DNA of 64,000 nucleotides from contig NZ_LR594671.1 of the NCBI RefSeq assembly GCF_901827185.1, forward strand, positions 186,001 to 250,000, written 5' to 3'. The position numbers and the translations under genes were made by a program. Positions 44,806-53,686 of the stretch are shown in pieces. The stretch comes from Variovorax sp. PBL-E5 (GTDB lineage: Bacteria > Pseudomonadota > Gammaproteobacteria > Burkholderiales > Burkholderiaceae_C). The notes beneath the pieces are model-generated. The model saw nothing but the letters and a program-made list of their open reading frames with translations. It searched no databases and had not been told where the DNA came from. Position 1 is the first letter of the stretch; every line of letters starts with the position of its first letter.

Positions 44806-46872
44806 CTATTCGGCGCTGTCCTGCCATTCGCAGACCAGCGCCTTGGATTCGTGCACGGTGGCGCGCCATCCGGGCGGCAGATAGGTGGTGGCGCCGAAGT
44901 CCTCGATGACGGCGGGTCCGTCGAACTGGTCGCCGGTGCGGCAGGCCGCGCGATCGATGACGCTGGCGCTGCGCCATTCGGTGCCGTCGAAGACCTCGCG
45001 CGAGATCGAGCCGGGCATGCGCGCGCCCTGCGCGAAATGTGCATAGGTCTCTTCGAACACGAGCGAGGGCTTCTCGATGTCGCCGGTCGCGGCCAGCCGC
45101 AGGGTGGTCACTTCCAGCGCGCTTTCGTCGCTGGCATAGCCGAAGGTTTCGCGGTGGCGCTGGTGGAAGCGTGCCGCCAGGTCCGATGCCTGATCCTCGG
45201 CTTCGTGCCACGGAATGGACAGCGTGAACGACTGGCCGGCGTAGCGGATGTCCACCGAGTGGCTGAACGAGCGCTGCGCCGCGGCCACGCTTTCCGCTTC
45301 CAGATAGGCGTGGCCCTGCGCCAGCAGTTCGACGGACAGCTCGCGCATCTGCGCCACGGCCGTGGCTTCGAGGGTGCCGATCCATGGGACGCTGAAGTCG
45401 CGACGGTAGTCGGCGCACATCTGGCCGAGCGCCGAGATATGGCCGGGAAAAGGTGGCACGATCACGCGGCGCATGCCGAGCTCCGTCGCCACGAGAAAGG
45501 CATGCAGCGGCCCGGCACCGCCGTAGGGGATCAATGCGAATTCGCGCGGATCGAAGCCGCGATGCACCGAGATCTCGCGCACGGCGGCGGCCATTTTCGA
45601 GATCGCGATCTCCACGGCGACCGAGGCCAGCTTCACCGTGTCGGGCAGGACGGCTGCGCCCCCGAGCTTGTCGCGCAATCCTTCGAACGCACTCTGTGCC
45701 GCCGGCATCGACAGGCGCAGCTCGCTGGCGATCGCATGATCGGCCGGCAGACGGCCGAGCACCAGGTTGGCATCCGAAATGGTGGGCAGCGTGCCGCCCC
45801 GCGCGTAGCAGGCCGGGCCGGGAAAGGCGCCCGCGCTTTCGGGGCCGACGTCCAGCGTGCCGTCCTCGCGCGCGCGCACGATGCTGCCGCCGCCGGCGCC
45901 GATGGTGTGGATGTCGAGCTGCGGCGCGCGCAGCGGATAGGCATAGACCTGGTTGTCGAACGACAGCCGCGGTTGCCCGCGATGCACCAGCGCCACGTCG
46001 GTGCTGGTCCCGCCCATGTCGAAAGTGATGAAGTCCTCCACGCCCATCTGACGGCCCAGCGCCATCGAGGCGATGACGCCGCCCACGGGGCCGGACAGGA
46101 AGGTGCCGACCACGAACCTGGCGGCCTGGTCGAAGCTCATGGCGCCGCCGTTGGAGCTCATGATGCTCAGAGGCACGTGCACGCCGCGCGCCACCAGCGC
46201 GTCCTCGAGTGCGCCGAGATAGCGCTGCATCGTCGGCATCAGGTAGGCGTTCAGCACGCAGGTGGAGGTGCGCTCGTACTCGCCGCGTTCCCGAACGATC
46301 TCGGTGGACATCACCACCGGCACGCCCGGCAGATGGCGCGACAGCATCTCGCACAAGGCCCGCTCGTTGGCCGGATTGCGATGCGCGTTGATCAGGCAGA
46401 CGGCGACCGCCTGCACGTCCTTCTCAAGGATGCGCTCGGCGAGTGACGATACCTGTGCCGGATTCACCGGACGCAGGACCTCGCCGCTGCCGGTGATGCG
46501 CTCGTCGATCTCGAAGCGCCGGTCGCGCGGCACGAGCGGCGGCGTGCGCCGGAAGAACATGTCGAACAGTCCGCCCAGCAGGCGGCGCGTGCGGCCGACC
46601 TCGAGCACGTCACGAAAACCGGCCGTGGTCACCAGCGCCGTGCGCGCGCCCTTGAGCTCCAGCAGCGCGTTGGTCGAGATGGTGGTTCCGTGCGCGACGC
46701 GCATCACGTCGGCGCCATGCACTTGCAGGCTGTCCAGTGCGGACACGATGCCTTTCCACTGTTCGCCGGGAAATGACGGCACCTTGGCCACACGAAAGCG
46801 GCGGCTGCGCCGATCGAAACACACGATGTCGGTGAAGGTGCCTCCGACATCGATGCCCACCATCAGGTACAT
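44806..46872 (-). CDS. Hydantoinase A/oxoprolinase family subunit
   Basis: A 688-residue HyuA-type subunit. The N-terminus MVGIDVGGTFTDIVCFD and the later TFDMGGTSTDVALV, DIHTIGAGGGSIVRA and IPYGGAGPLHA are the phosphate-binding elements of its actin-like ATPase fold. It is the first gene of the nine-gene minus-strand operon and pairs with HyuB. Chain length fits ATP-dependent lactam/hydantoin hydrolases such as N-methylhydantoinase or caprolactamase subunit A. The upstream gap holds a near-perfect palindrome shared with the divergent transporter. Confidence 0.88.
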   Translation of the reverse strand: MYLMVGIDVGGTFTDIVCFDRRSRRFRVAKVPSFPGEQWKGIVSALDSLQVHGADVMRVAHGTTISTNALLELKGARTALVTTAGFRDVLEVGRTRRLLGGLFDMFFRRTPPLVPRDRRFEIDERITGSGEVLRPVNPAQVSSLAERILEKDVQAVAVCLINAHRNPANERALCEMLSRHLPGVPVVMSTEIVRERGEYERTSTCVLNAYLMPTMQRYLGALEDALVARGVHVPLSIMSSNGGAMSFDQAARFVVGTFLSGPVGGVIASMALGRQMGVEDFITFDMGGTSTDVALVHRGQPRLSFDNQVYAYPLRAPQLDIHTIGAGGGSIVRAREDGTLDVGPESAGAFPGPACYARGGTLPTISDANLVLGRLPADHAIASELRLSMPAAQSAFEGLRDKLGGAAVLPDTVKLASVAVEIAISKMAAAVREISVHRGFDPREFALIPYGGAGPLHAFLVATELGMRRVIVPPFPGHISALGQMCADYRRDFSVPWIGTLEATAVAQMRELSVELLAQGHAYLEAESVAAAQRSFSHSVDIRYAGQSFTLSIPWHEAEDQASDLAARFHQRHRETFGYASDESALEVTTLRLAATGDIEKPSLVFEETYAHFAQGARMPGSISREVFDGTEWRSASVIDRAACRTGDQFDGPAVIEDFGATTYLPPGWRATVHESKALVCEWQDSAE

Positions 46873-46905
46873 GAAGCGTCCTTGCTCATAAATAATCTCT
46901 GATCG

Positions 46906-46921
46906 TCGACAATATTATCGA
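46906..46921. promoter_or_regulatory. Palindromic operator candidate between hyuA and the ABC transporter
   Basis: TCGACAATATTATCGA is an inverted repeat with 14 of 16 bases symmetric. Its CGACAATAT half recurs at 47096-47104, across the start codon of the divergent ABC gene. The region is AT-rich for this genome. The operon's own GntR regulator is the likely ligand-dependent binder. Confidence 0.55.
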
Positions 46922-47043
46922 AATTTCTGCATTAAGGGTTGCGTGGAGATGTTGGTGATTTCCCTATGAAATTCGATCGAAACAGTCGTTGACCAAGTTG
47001 CCGACATAGAAGACGATATTCCATGATGCTTGGTTGTTAGAGA

Positions 47044-47063
47044 AAAAGGCTGCGGAGCCTTTT
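47044..47063 (+). terminator. Terminator-like hairpin in the transporter leader
   Basis: AAAAGGCT-GCGG-AGCCTTTT forms a perfect 8-bp stem with a GCGG loop and a short T-run, only 40 bp before the ATP-binding gene starts. It could insulate the two divergent operons or act as an attenuator in the transporter leader. Confidence 0.5.
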
Positions 47064-47102
47064 CCAGGTCTAAGGAGATATTGCTTGATCTTTGCCGACA
47101 AT

Positions 47103-47954
47103 ATGGTGGAAATACATCCGCAAACCGGCGAACGCCTCGCCGGTGCCGGCGCCGCGCCGGGCGAGCCGGCGGCGGTGATGGTGCGCATCGAAGGACTGCG
47201 CAAGTCCTTCGGCACCCAGGAGGTGCTCCGGGGCATCGATCTCACGGTGCGCAAGGGCGAAGCCATCTCCGTCATCGGCCCGAGCGGGTCCGGCAAGAGC
47301 ACGATGCTTCGCTGCATCAACTACCTGGAAGAGCCGGACGGCGGATCGATCTATCTCGACGGCCATCTGCTGGGCCAGGAGGAGCGCAACGGCCGGCGCG
47401 TCGCGATGAAGGCAGCGCGTCTGAACGCGCTTCGCGCGGAAACCGGCATGGTGTTCCAGCATTTCAACCTGTGGCCGCACATGACCGTGCTGGACAACCT
47501 GGTCGAAGCACCGATGCGCGTACGCCACCGCAGCCGTGCCCAGGCGGTGGAGACGGCGCGCGAACTGCTCGCCCGGGTCGGCCTGTCCGAGAAGGAAAAG
47601 GAATATCCGCTTCGTCTGTCCGGCGGACAGCAGCAACGTGTGGCGATCGCCCGGGCGCTCGCGATGAGCCCGAAGATCATGCTGTTCGACGAGGTCACCT
47701 CCGCGCTCGATCCCGAACTCGTCGGCGAAGTCCTTCAGCTCATGCAGGCGCTCGCACGCGGCGGCATGACCATGATCGTCGTTACCCACGAGATGGATTT
47801 CGCGCGGCAGGTGTGCGATCGGGTGGTCTTCATGGACAAGGGCCAGATCGTCGAAGCCGGCGCGCCCGATGTCGTCTTCCGCCATCCGAGCGATCCCCGC
47901 ACCCAGCAGTTTCTCTCGCGCGTGCTTCACCGGCTCGGTGACGGCGAGCGATGA
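47103..47954 (+). CDS. Polar amino acid-type ABC transporter ATP-binding protein
   Basis: A 283-residue ATPase of the HisP/GlnQ class: Walker [11 protein letters not shown]-loop [16 protein letters not shown], signature LSGGQQQR, Walker [16 protein letters not shown] and switch [12 protein letters not shown]. The insert [23 protein letters not shown] is typical of this class. Start at MVEIHPQTG (47103); no strong ribosome site is visible, and MVRIEGL is a shorter option. It heads a transporter operon facing away from the hydantoinase-type operon, whose substrate it probably imports. Confidence 0.9.
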   Translation: MVEIHPQTGERLAGAGAAPGEPAAVMVRIEGLRKSFGTQEVLRGIDLTVRKGEAISVIGPSGSGKSTMLRCINYLEEPDGGSIYLDGHLLGQEERNGRRVAMKAARLNALRAETGMVFQHFNLWPHMTVLDNLVEAPMRVRHRSRAQAVETARELLARVGLSEKEKEYPLRLSGGQQQRVAIARALAMSPKIMLFDEVTSALDPELVGEVLQLMQALARGGMTMIVVTHEMDFARQVCDRVVFMDKGQIVEAGAPDVVFRHPSDPRTQQFLSRVLHRLGDGER

Positions 47955-48039
47955 GGATGGCGCTGCGACGCGATCGGAACCCGTTGGCCGGGGCACTGGG
48001 CTGCGCCTGCCAGAAAGTCTTTATTACGAAGGAGTGGTC

Positions 48040-48936
48040 ATGACGAATTCGACAGTGATTCAGGCCGGTGCATCGGTCGCAGGCACCATGCTCAAGCGCA
48101 GCGCGCGCATCGCATTGCTCGCCCTCGCGGTACCCGCGGCCTGGGCCCAGGGCGCCAGCCAGTGCATGACCGTGGACAAGGTCCGCGCCGCGGGCGGATG
48201 GAACATCGTCACGCAGGTGCCGCAGTTCGAGCCGTATTGGTATGCCGACGACAAGGGCACGCTGCAGGGCATGGACCACGACATGCTGACCGAGGTCAAC
48301 AAGGTGCTGAACATTCCCGCCACGCGCTACACCACCGTGGCCTGGGCCGGTGTGCTGCCGGCGCTGCAGGCCGGCAAGAGCGACTTCGTGCCACTGGCCA
48401 TCGCCGTGACAGACGCGCGGCGAAAGACTTTCGCGTTCTCCTATCCCGAGGGCGACAACTCGATCGTGATCTTCACGCGCCCCGACGCCGGCATCAAGGG
48501 GCCGGCCGATCTGGTCGGCAAGACGGTCGGCGTCGAGATCGGTTCGGCCGGCGAGTCCACTGCCATGGCGCTCAGGGAAAAGGCCAAAGCCGACGGCAAG
48601 GACATCAGCATCAAGGCCTACCAGCACAACGTGGATGAATTCCTGGACCTGGGCAACAAGCGCATCGATGCGGTGCTGATCAATGGCGCGCCGGTCGCGG
48701 CCTACATGAAGAAGCATCCCGGCAAGTTCGTCAATGCCGGCCTGGCGGACAAGCCCTTGTATGCGTCCTGGGTGTTCCGCAAGGAGGACTTCGGCGCACC
48801 CGGCTGCATCGGCGACGAAGTGAATCGCGCGCTCAAGGTCTTGCGCGAGAAGGGGACCACCAAGGCGATCCAGATGAAGTGGTTCGACCATGAAATGCAG
48901 CTGCCGGACTATGCGGCCTGGAAGAGCGTCGAGTAA
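48040..48936 (+). CDS. Polar amino acid-type ABC transporter substrate-binding protein
   Basis: A 298-residue periplasmic receptor. A signal peptide ends near AWAQG, after a slightly long N-terminus (MTNSTVIQAGASVAGTMLKRS). The binding fold shows YWYADDKGTLQGMDHDML, ALQAGKSDFVPLAIAVTDAR and VGKTVGVEIGSAGEST. The ATG at 48040 follows GAAGGAG. It differs from typical amino-acid receptors in the first lobe (TQVPQFEPYWYADD), so the ligand may not be a standard amino acid. It is followed by two permease genes. Confidence 0.88.
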   Translation: MTNSTVIQAGASVAGTMLKRSARIALLALAVPAAWAQGASQCMTVDKVRAAGGWNIVTQVPQFEPYWYADDKGTLQGMDHDMLTEVNKVLNIPATRYTTVAWAGVLPALQAGKSDFVPLAIAVTDARRKTFAFSYPEGDNSIVIFTRPDAGIKGPADLVGKTVGVEIGSAGESTAMALREKAKADGKDISIKAYQHNVDEFLDLGNKRIDAVLINGAPVAAYMKKHPGKFVNAGLADKPLYASWVFRKEDFGAPGCIGDEVNRALKVLREKGTTKAIQMKWFDHEMQLPDYAAWKSVE

Positions 48937-48957
48937 GACCGAGCGACGGAGACCCTC

Positions 48958-49653
48958 GTGAACATCGATCTGCAAGCGTTCTTCGATCCGCGCCAGGTGC
49001 TGGACAACACCGATGTCCTTCTCGCCGGCGCCTGGACCACGATCGAGCTCTCGGTGGTGTCGGCGGTAATGGCCGGCGTCGTCGGCGTGATCCTGTCCAC
49101 CACGCGTTCCTCGCGTTGGCGCATGGTGTCCGGGGTCACGCGAACGTGGATCGAGCTGGTGCGCGGCACGCCGCTGCTGGTGCAGATGTACCTGCTTTAT
49201 TACGGCCTGCCGTCGCTGGGCATCACCTTGTCGCCACTGGTCGCGGCGGCGCTGGCGCTGGGGCTGAATTCGGGCGCCTATGTGTGCGAGATCCTGCGTT
49301 CCGCATTGACGGCGGTCGTGCGTGCGCAAAGCGAAAGCGCAAGGGCGCTGGGCATGGGCCATGCGATCACGCAGATCCGCGTGGTGTACCCGCAGGCCAT
49401 CCCGATCGCCTTGCCCGGCCTGATTGGCGAGGTGATCGACATCGTGAAGTGGAGTTCGATCGCCTCCATCGTCGTGGTGCCGGAAGCGACCCAGGTCGTT
49501 TCGCAGATCGTGGCGCAGAGCTACCGCGGCTTCGGCATCATGTTCCTGACGCTGGCGCTGTTCTACCTGGCACTGACGTTCTCGCTGTCGACGCTGAGCC
49601 GCCGTCTGGAAAAGCGCATCACGCGCTATCGGGTCAGGGTGGCACATGCTTGA
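48958..49653 (+). CDS. Polar amino acid-type ABC transporter permease 1
   Basis: A 231-residue inner-membrane protein with about five spans, starting at GTG. It has the HisM/HisQ family start DVLLAGAWTTIELSVVSAVMAGVVGV, WIELVRGTPLLVQMYLLYYGLPSLGI, and the ATPase-contact loop QSESARALGMGHAITQIRVVYPQA. It overlaps the second permease by 8 nt, forming a heterodimeric channel. Confidence 0.9.
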   Translation: MNIDLQAFFDPRQVLDNTDVLLAGAWTTIELSVVSAVMAGVVGVILSTTRSSRWRMVSGVTRTWIELVRGTPLLVQMYLLYYGLPSLGITLSPLVAAALALGLNSGAYVCEILRSALTAVVRAQSESARALGMGHAITQIRVVYPQAIPIALPGLIGEVIDIVKWSSIASIVVVPEATQVVSQIVAQSYRGFGIMFLTLALFYLALTFSLSTLSRRLEKRITRYRVRVAHA

Positions 49654-50308
49654 GCTGAATTTCGCGCCGGTCTTCAAGGCCTTCGACCAGCTCATGGCCG
49701 CGGCCATGTACAGCCTCGCCATCGGCGTGGCGGCGATGGTGCTGGCCATGCTGGTCGGTACGCTGGGCATGGCGCTTTCGCAGATGCGATCCAGGGCCGC
49801 CAGACGCGCCGTGCTCGTCTATGTGGACCTGTTCCGCGGCACACCGCTGCTGGTGCAGATCCTGGTCCTGTTCTACGGACCTTCGGCGCTGGGCGTGCCG
49901 ATCCCTCCCTACACCTCGGGGATCATCGCACTCGGGCTCTACTACGGCGCCTACATCATGGAAATCATGCGCGGCGCGTTCGAGAGCATCCCCGCCGGCC
50001 ATGTCGATGCCGCGCGCGCGATGGGCATGCCGGGCTCGCGCATCTTCTGGCGCATCCAGTTGCCGCAGACGATCGCCGTCGTCGTCTCGCCGCTGTCGGG
50101 TCAGTTCGCGCGCCTGTTCAAGGCCTCATCGCTGCTGTCCGTGATCGGTGTCACCGAGCTGACCGTGCGCGGCCACGTGATCATGACCAACACGCTCGCG
50201 CCCATCGAAACCTGGCTGGTCGTCGCCGGGATCTATCTGTTCTTCAACACCATCGTCGTGGTCGGTGCCCATCTTCTCGAGCAGCATCTGACGCGCGGGC
50301 GGCGCTGA
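49646..50308 (+). CDS. Polar amino acid-type ABC transporter permease 2
   Basis: A 220-residue permease with about five spans. Key blocks are YSLAIGVAAMVLAMLVGTLGMAL, VDLFRGTPLLVQILVLFYGPSALG and the coupling loop AGHVDAARAMGMPGSRIFWRIQLPQ. It completes the four-gene importer (ATPase, receptor, two permeases). The gap of 193 nt to the next gene shows no clear feature. Confidence 0.9.
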   Translation: MLELNFAPVFKAFDQLMAAAMYSLAIGVAAMVLAMLVGTLGMALSQMRSRAARRAVLVYVDLFRGTPLLVQILVLFYGPSALGVPIPPYTSGIIALGLYYGAYIMEIMRGAFESIPAGHVDAARAMGMPGSRIFWRIQLPQTIAVVVSPLSGQFARLFKASSLLSVIGVTELTVRGHVIMTNTLAPIETWLVVAGIYLFFNTIVVVGAHLLEQHLTRGRR

Positions 50309-50500
50309 CAACGGTTCATGCGCCAAGCTGATCGCCCGGGGCGAGGACGACGAGCGTGTCATCACGCACAACGGCCGAAGCGGCAGAGTAAGACGAATTC
50401 CTGAAAGGGTTTATCCGGGCTGGCTGCGACAGGTCATCCGTAACAATTGAACACAATTCTGGCCACCTTTTCCATGCCGGCCATCGCTTGAAGGAGCGTC

Positions 50501-51610
50501 ATGAAGACCGTGCGTGTTCTCTGTTGCGCCGCTGCGCTGGCCCTCGCCGGCGCCGGCGCGAGTGCCCAGATCCTGGTCGGGCAGTCGGCCGACATGTCGG
50601 GCCCGGTCGCCGCCAGCGTGAAGGAGACGATCGCCGGCTCTCAGCTTGTCATCGACGACGTCAACGCCCATGGCGGCGTCAATGGCGAGCAGATCGAGGT
50701 GATCCGTCTCGACGACGGCCTCGATGTCAAGCGCTCGGTCGAGAACACGCGCATCCTGATCGAGGACAAGAAGGTCGTCGCCTTGCTGCTCAATCGCGGC
50801 ACGCCCAACACGCTGGCGGTGATTCCGCTGCTGGACAAGTACGGCGTGGCGTTGATCGGCCCTTCCACCGGCGCGATGGCGCTGCACAAGCCCTTGCAGA
50901 AGAGCGTGTTCAACGTGCGCTCGACCTACCAGCGCGAGGCCGAGAAGGCGATCCAGTACCTGTCCACCGTCGGCATCCAGCGCATCGCGGTCGTCCAGGC
51001 CGACGACTCCTTCGGCAAGGACGCGATGGAAGGCGCGGTGAAAGGTTTTACGCAGGCGAAGATGAAGCCGGTCGTGGTGGTGATGGCCGACCGCAACAAG
51101 CCCAACTACGCGACCATGGTGCCGCAGCTGGTCGACTCGAAAGCCCAGGCGGTCGTGTGGATCGGCTCGGGCACCGCGGTGACCGACGGCGTCAAGGCGC
51201 TGCGGGCGGCGGGTTCGGCCGCGCAGATCATCACGCTCTCGAACAACGCCGCCTCGGGCTTCATCAAGGAACTCGGAACCGCCAGCGCGGGCGTGATCGT
51301 GACCCAGGTGCTGCCCTACGAGCGCTCCTTCGGCCATCCGATGATCAAGGAGGCGATGGCGCTGGCGAAGGCCAAGGGCCAGAACGAGCTGTCGCCGGCG
51401 CTGCTCGAAGGTTTCGTCGCCACCAAGGTGCTGGTCGAGGTGCTTCGCCGCGCCGGGCCCAAGCCGACCCGCGCCAGGGTGCTCGCGGCGCTCAACAACT
51501 TCCAGTTCGACGTGGGCGGCGGCCTCGATGTGAGCTACACGCCGCAGGATCACTCGGGCATCAGCTACGTCGATCTGTCGATCATCAGCGGCGGGCGGTT
51601 CAAGCGCTGA
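50501..51610 (+). CDS. Orphan branched-chain-type ABC substrate-binding protein
   Basis: A 369-residue receptor of the Liv type. The signal peptide MKTVRVLCCAAALALAGAGASAQ precedes ILVGQSADMSGPVAASVKETIAG and DDVNAHGGVNGEQIEVIRLDDGLD. No permease or ATPase of the Liv family adjoins it, so it must share a transporter encoded elsewhere, or act as a sensor receptor. Orphan receptors of this kind are common in Comamonadaceae and Bordetella. Its position after the polar amino-acid importer suggests service to the same catabolic operon. Confidence 0.88.
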   Translation: MKTVRVLCCAAALALAGAGASAQILVGQSADMSGPVAASVKETIAGSQLVIDDVNAHGGVNGEQIEVIRLDDGLDVKRSVENTRILIEDKKVVALLLNRGTPNTLAVIPLLDKYGVALIGPSTGAMALHKPLQKSVFNVRSTYQREAEKAIQYLSTVGIQRIAVVQADDSFGKDAMEGAVKGFTQAKMKPVVVVMADRNKPNYATMVPQLVDSKAQAVVWIGSGTAVTDGVKALRAAGSAAQIITLSNNAASGFIKELGTASAGVIVTQVLPYERSFGHPMIKEAMALAKAKGQNELSPALLEGFVATKVLVEVLRRAGPKPTRARVLAALNNFQFDVGGGLDVSYTPQDHSGISYVDLSIISGGRFKR

Positions 51611-51737
51611 GGCAACTGTCGGGTCGCCTAACTTCTGAGCGCGCTTCGGGTGCGTCGACCTACCGACGATGCGTACCCAGCAACGCTAGCAGCAAGAGTG
51701 CGATCTCGCATGATTGAGGAACCCGAGCATAGGGGTT

Positions 51738-52271
51738 TCAGTCGGGTGGCGATGTTTGTGAGAGAGTGATAGCTTCATTCGCGAGGATGGTTGCCGCCAT
51801 CATGCGCTGGCTCTTGTCGTCGCCGGTATCCCATCCCAAAATGACTGCGTGTTCATCGAAGTCTGTAATCGGTGCTGCGTGCGCCATCAACTCGGCTTTA
51901 TGAACGTTGTGGACCGCAACATCCGCCCGTGCGCATGCTTGCTTTGGGTGGCGACAAGTTTGAGATAGCTCCCAAATTCTGGTTTCCTCTAGGCCGGTAT
52001 TTCGGCAAACGGATGTTTCGAAAGTGCCGTTGTACTGCTCCGGACTGAAGCCCTGCCATTTGACGCGGCCCGATCGTTTGTCGACATAGCGAGGCTCGAA
52101 GATGAATCGTGCAACGATCTCATGAGCACTCAGCGTACTCGGCAGCGTCATCACCTCATTTGCCGAGGCCTCATGGGCCGTACCCTGGTCTCGCGGACTA
52201 TCTTGAGTAGAGTCCCTTGACTGCCTCCACAATGCGCTCAGGAACCGCATCATCAAAAGCCTCAGTCCCAT
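51738..52271 (-). CDS. Hypothetical protein of low-GC island (last gene)
   Basis: A 177-residue protein I cannot name. The start at 52271 is chosen because AAAGGAG lies 8 nt upstream, although this puts 74 nt inside the preceding gene. The first 50 residues are polar; then come ARFIFEPRYVDKRSGRVKWQGFSPE, a FETSVCRNTGLEE segment, WELSQTC, ARADVAVHNVHKAEL and HAVILGWDTGDDKSQRMMAATILA. The arrangement (R-phi-I-phi-P at the start, a cysteine-arginine pair in the middle, an H-A-x-I-x-G-W end) looks like a conserved family of unknown function. It ends the island operon. Confidence 0.65.
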   Translation of the reverse strand: MGLRLLMMRFLSALWRQSRDSTQDSPRDQGTAHEASANEVMTLPSTLSAHEIVARFIFEPRYVDKRSGRVKWQGFSPEQYNGTFETSVCRNTGLEETRIWELSQTCRHPKQACARADVAVHNVHKAELMAHAAPITDFDEHAVILGWDTGDDKSQRMMAATILANEAITLSQTSPPD

Positions 52272-52671
52272 GCAGAGTTCTCCTTTCGCCCAAACGACCC
52301 GCAAACGAGATACGACCGTCTCCTCGTAGACTGACGGAGAAAACTCGGCGATGGCTACTGGACCAATCGAGCGTCAATTCGCCGTCGCGGTCCACTGCCA
52401 GTTCTGGCGACGGGAGAGTCTTCGGCCACGCTAAGAGGAATCGCTCGCCCACCTCAAACGTTGAGGGGTCGAGCATAGCCTCTTGGCCCTGTTGCCACGC
52501 TTCTTCGCGCAATGTATATAGATCGTGAATTGCAGATGAGGTATGGCTCTGATCTGTAAGCGGTGCAAGTGCACGCGCGGTCAGCCTTTCCAAGGCTTGG
52601 GACTCAGGGCCAAAGCCGAAGCCATAGAGGCCCGCGGTCAGGGGAAGGTAATCTGAAGTTAGGGTGCTCAT
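52198..52671 (-). CDS. Hypothetical protein of low-GC island
   Basis: A 157-residue soluble protein without a recognised domain. It has a glycine/tyrosine-rich start (TSDYLPLTAGLYGFGFGPES), a helical middle (HTSSAIHDLYTLREEAWQQGQEAMLD) and strands LTLDWSSSHRRVFSVSLRGDGRISFAGRLG, given in parts. The start overlaps the TIGR04255 gene by 4 nt and the next gene lies inside its 3' end, so it is made with both neighbours. It probably works as a partner of the TIGR04255 protein. Confidence 0.65.
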   Translation of the reverse strand: MSTLTSDYLPLTAGLYGFGFGPESQALERLTARALAPLTDQSHTSSAIHDLYTLREEAWQQGQEAMLDPSTFEVGERFLLAWPKTLPSPELAVDRDGELTLDWSSSHRRVFSVSLRGDGRISFAGRLGERRTLHGTEAFDDAVPERIVEAVKGLYSR

Positions 52672-53417
52672 TCAAATAAGGCTGCCGCCTTCTCCGTGAT
52701 GTGCTCAAAGAAGATCGTGTTCTTAAATTCACGCAGGCTGTCCAAGGTTCCCCATACTTGGGCGTCGTCGGCATCAGCACGCATGACCTTAAAAGTATCT
52801 ATGTCCAAAAAGATCCCGACAGTTCCTGGTTGAATGCTGGCCTGAGATTCTTCTAGCGCTTGTGTGACGATTGCGCATCTGTTGGTTGCCTGTTCAACCA
52901 TCACGACTCTTTGTACAAAAGCAGAAAGGGACTGTGGTAAGTTGAGAGGAACCATCGGAGCGGCATTTAGATACTCCGAGAAATCTGCAAACGGGTAGGG
53001 AAGTGGCAGCAGATTGATGTATCTCACTGCCGAGCGCGTAACTGTGCGCGGCTGTACCATTTCCACAAACTTGTCCCACAACGGTTTGGCCACTCCGCGT
53101 AGCTCATCCCAGTCTCGATATGGAGCGAGGCGGCTGAATGTAAAGCCAGTCGTCCGCGCAAGCATGACATAACCTTGCGGTTCGGATTCGAGACGCACAC
53201 CTGTGGCCGATCGTTGGGAGGACGAGGTTGGCGCCTCTCGCCCAGTTTTAAGGTCAACGCCCATGGCGATTTGCCAAAGCTGGCTTTTCCGAGGAAAGGT
53301 GTCTGCCAAGGACGCCGCGAATCTGTCCAACGAGTCTAACGAGACTGCGGGTTCGAAATGCACATCGATCAGGCCCTCCCTGATTGGAGCGTTGTTCAGG
53401 TGTCGTGGCACAGCCAT
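52668..53417 (-). CDS. TIGR04255 family protein
   Basis: A 249-residue protein matching the sporadically distributed TIGR04255 family. The diagnostic start is NNAPIREGLIDVHFEP, followed by an ARTTGFTFSRLAPYRDWDEL strand-helix unit, RSAVRYINLLPLP and a C-terminal LREFKNTIFFEHITEKAAALF helix. Function is not known. Its scattered distribution and island location suggest a mobile accessory role, perhaps host defence or stress. It lies 6 nt after the RHH-like gene and overlaps the next gene by 4 nt. Confidence 0.75.
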   Translation of the reverse strand: MAVPRHLNNAPIREGLIDVHFEPAVSLDSLDRFAASLADTFPRKSQLWQIAMGVDLKTGREAPTSSSQRSATGVRLESEPQGYVMLARTTGFTFSRLAPYRDWDELRGVAKPLWDKFVEMVQPRTVTRSAVRYINLLPLPYPFADFSEYLNAAPMVPLNLPQSLSAFVQRVVMVEQATNRCAIVTQALEESQASIQPGTVGIFLDIDTFKVMRADADDAQVWGTLDSLREFKNTIFFEHITEKAAALFE

Positions 53418-53423
53418 GGTCGT

Positions 53424-53657
53424 CTAACGATGTGGGGCACGGATCGACTTCTTTCTTGTGACCTTCGAAACGAAAACGCCGTTCTGCCGTAGCTTTTCTT
53501 GATTTTCCCAAAGCCACATCCGCAGGATCGTGCAAGCAACCTCTGCCTTAGAGGTGCCGTGGATTCCGATGCCTGCAATCTCCCCGATCAGACGATCGGT
53601 CACCGCATCAACAGTGATTTGAAGTTTGGACGTCTCTACAGCGCTTCCTCGTGCCAC
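53424..53657 (-). CDS. Small ribbon-helix-helix-like protein
   Basis: A 77-residue protein, first gene of the island operon, starting at GTG. It has a strand KLQITVDAVTDRLI and helices EIAGIGIHGTSKAEVACTILRMWLWENQEKLRQNG, quoted in parts, consistent with an RHH DNA-binding fold and a basic tail (KVTRKKSIRAPHR). A perfect 14-bp palindrome 15 bp upstream would suit autoregulation. It could alternatively be an antitoxin-like partner of the genes that follow. Confidence 0.65.
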   Translation of the reverse strand: MARGSAVETSKLQITVDAVTDRLIGEIAGIGIHGTSKAEVACTILRMWLWENQEKLRQNGVFVSKVTRKKSIRAPHR

Positions 53658-53672
53658 AAATACCCTAGATAG

Positions 53673-53686
53673 AATCTAATTAGATT
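53673..53686. promoter_or_regulatory. Perfect palindrome upstream of the island operon
   Basis: AATCTAATTAGATT is a perfect 14-bp palindrome in a very AT-rich stretch, 15 bp before the GTG start of the RHH-like gene. It overlaps the likely promoter and is the best operator candidate for that protein. Confidence 0.6.

Noticed and set aside
43390..46446. A 1018-codon plus-strand open frame opposite the aldehyde dehydrogenase and hyuA genes
   Set aside because: The minus-strand genes have clear catalytic motifs; this frame has none and no ribosome site.
47034..47102. Earlier TTG start for the ABC ATP-binding gene
   Set aside because: It would place the first codons through a terminator-like hairpin and add residues with no family match; the ATG at 47103 fits better.
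50309..50500. Gap between the permease and orphan binding protein checked for an RNA gene
   Set aside because: No tRNA-like arms, conserved riboswitch blocks or strong hairpin were recognised.
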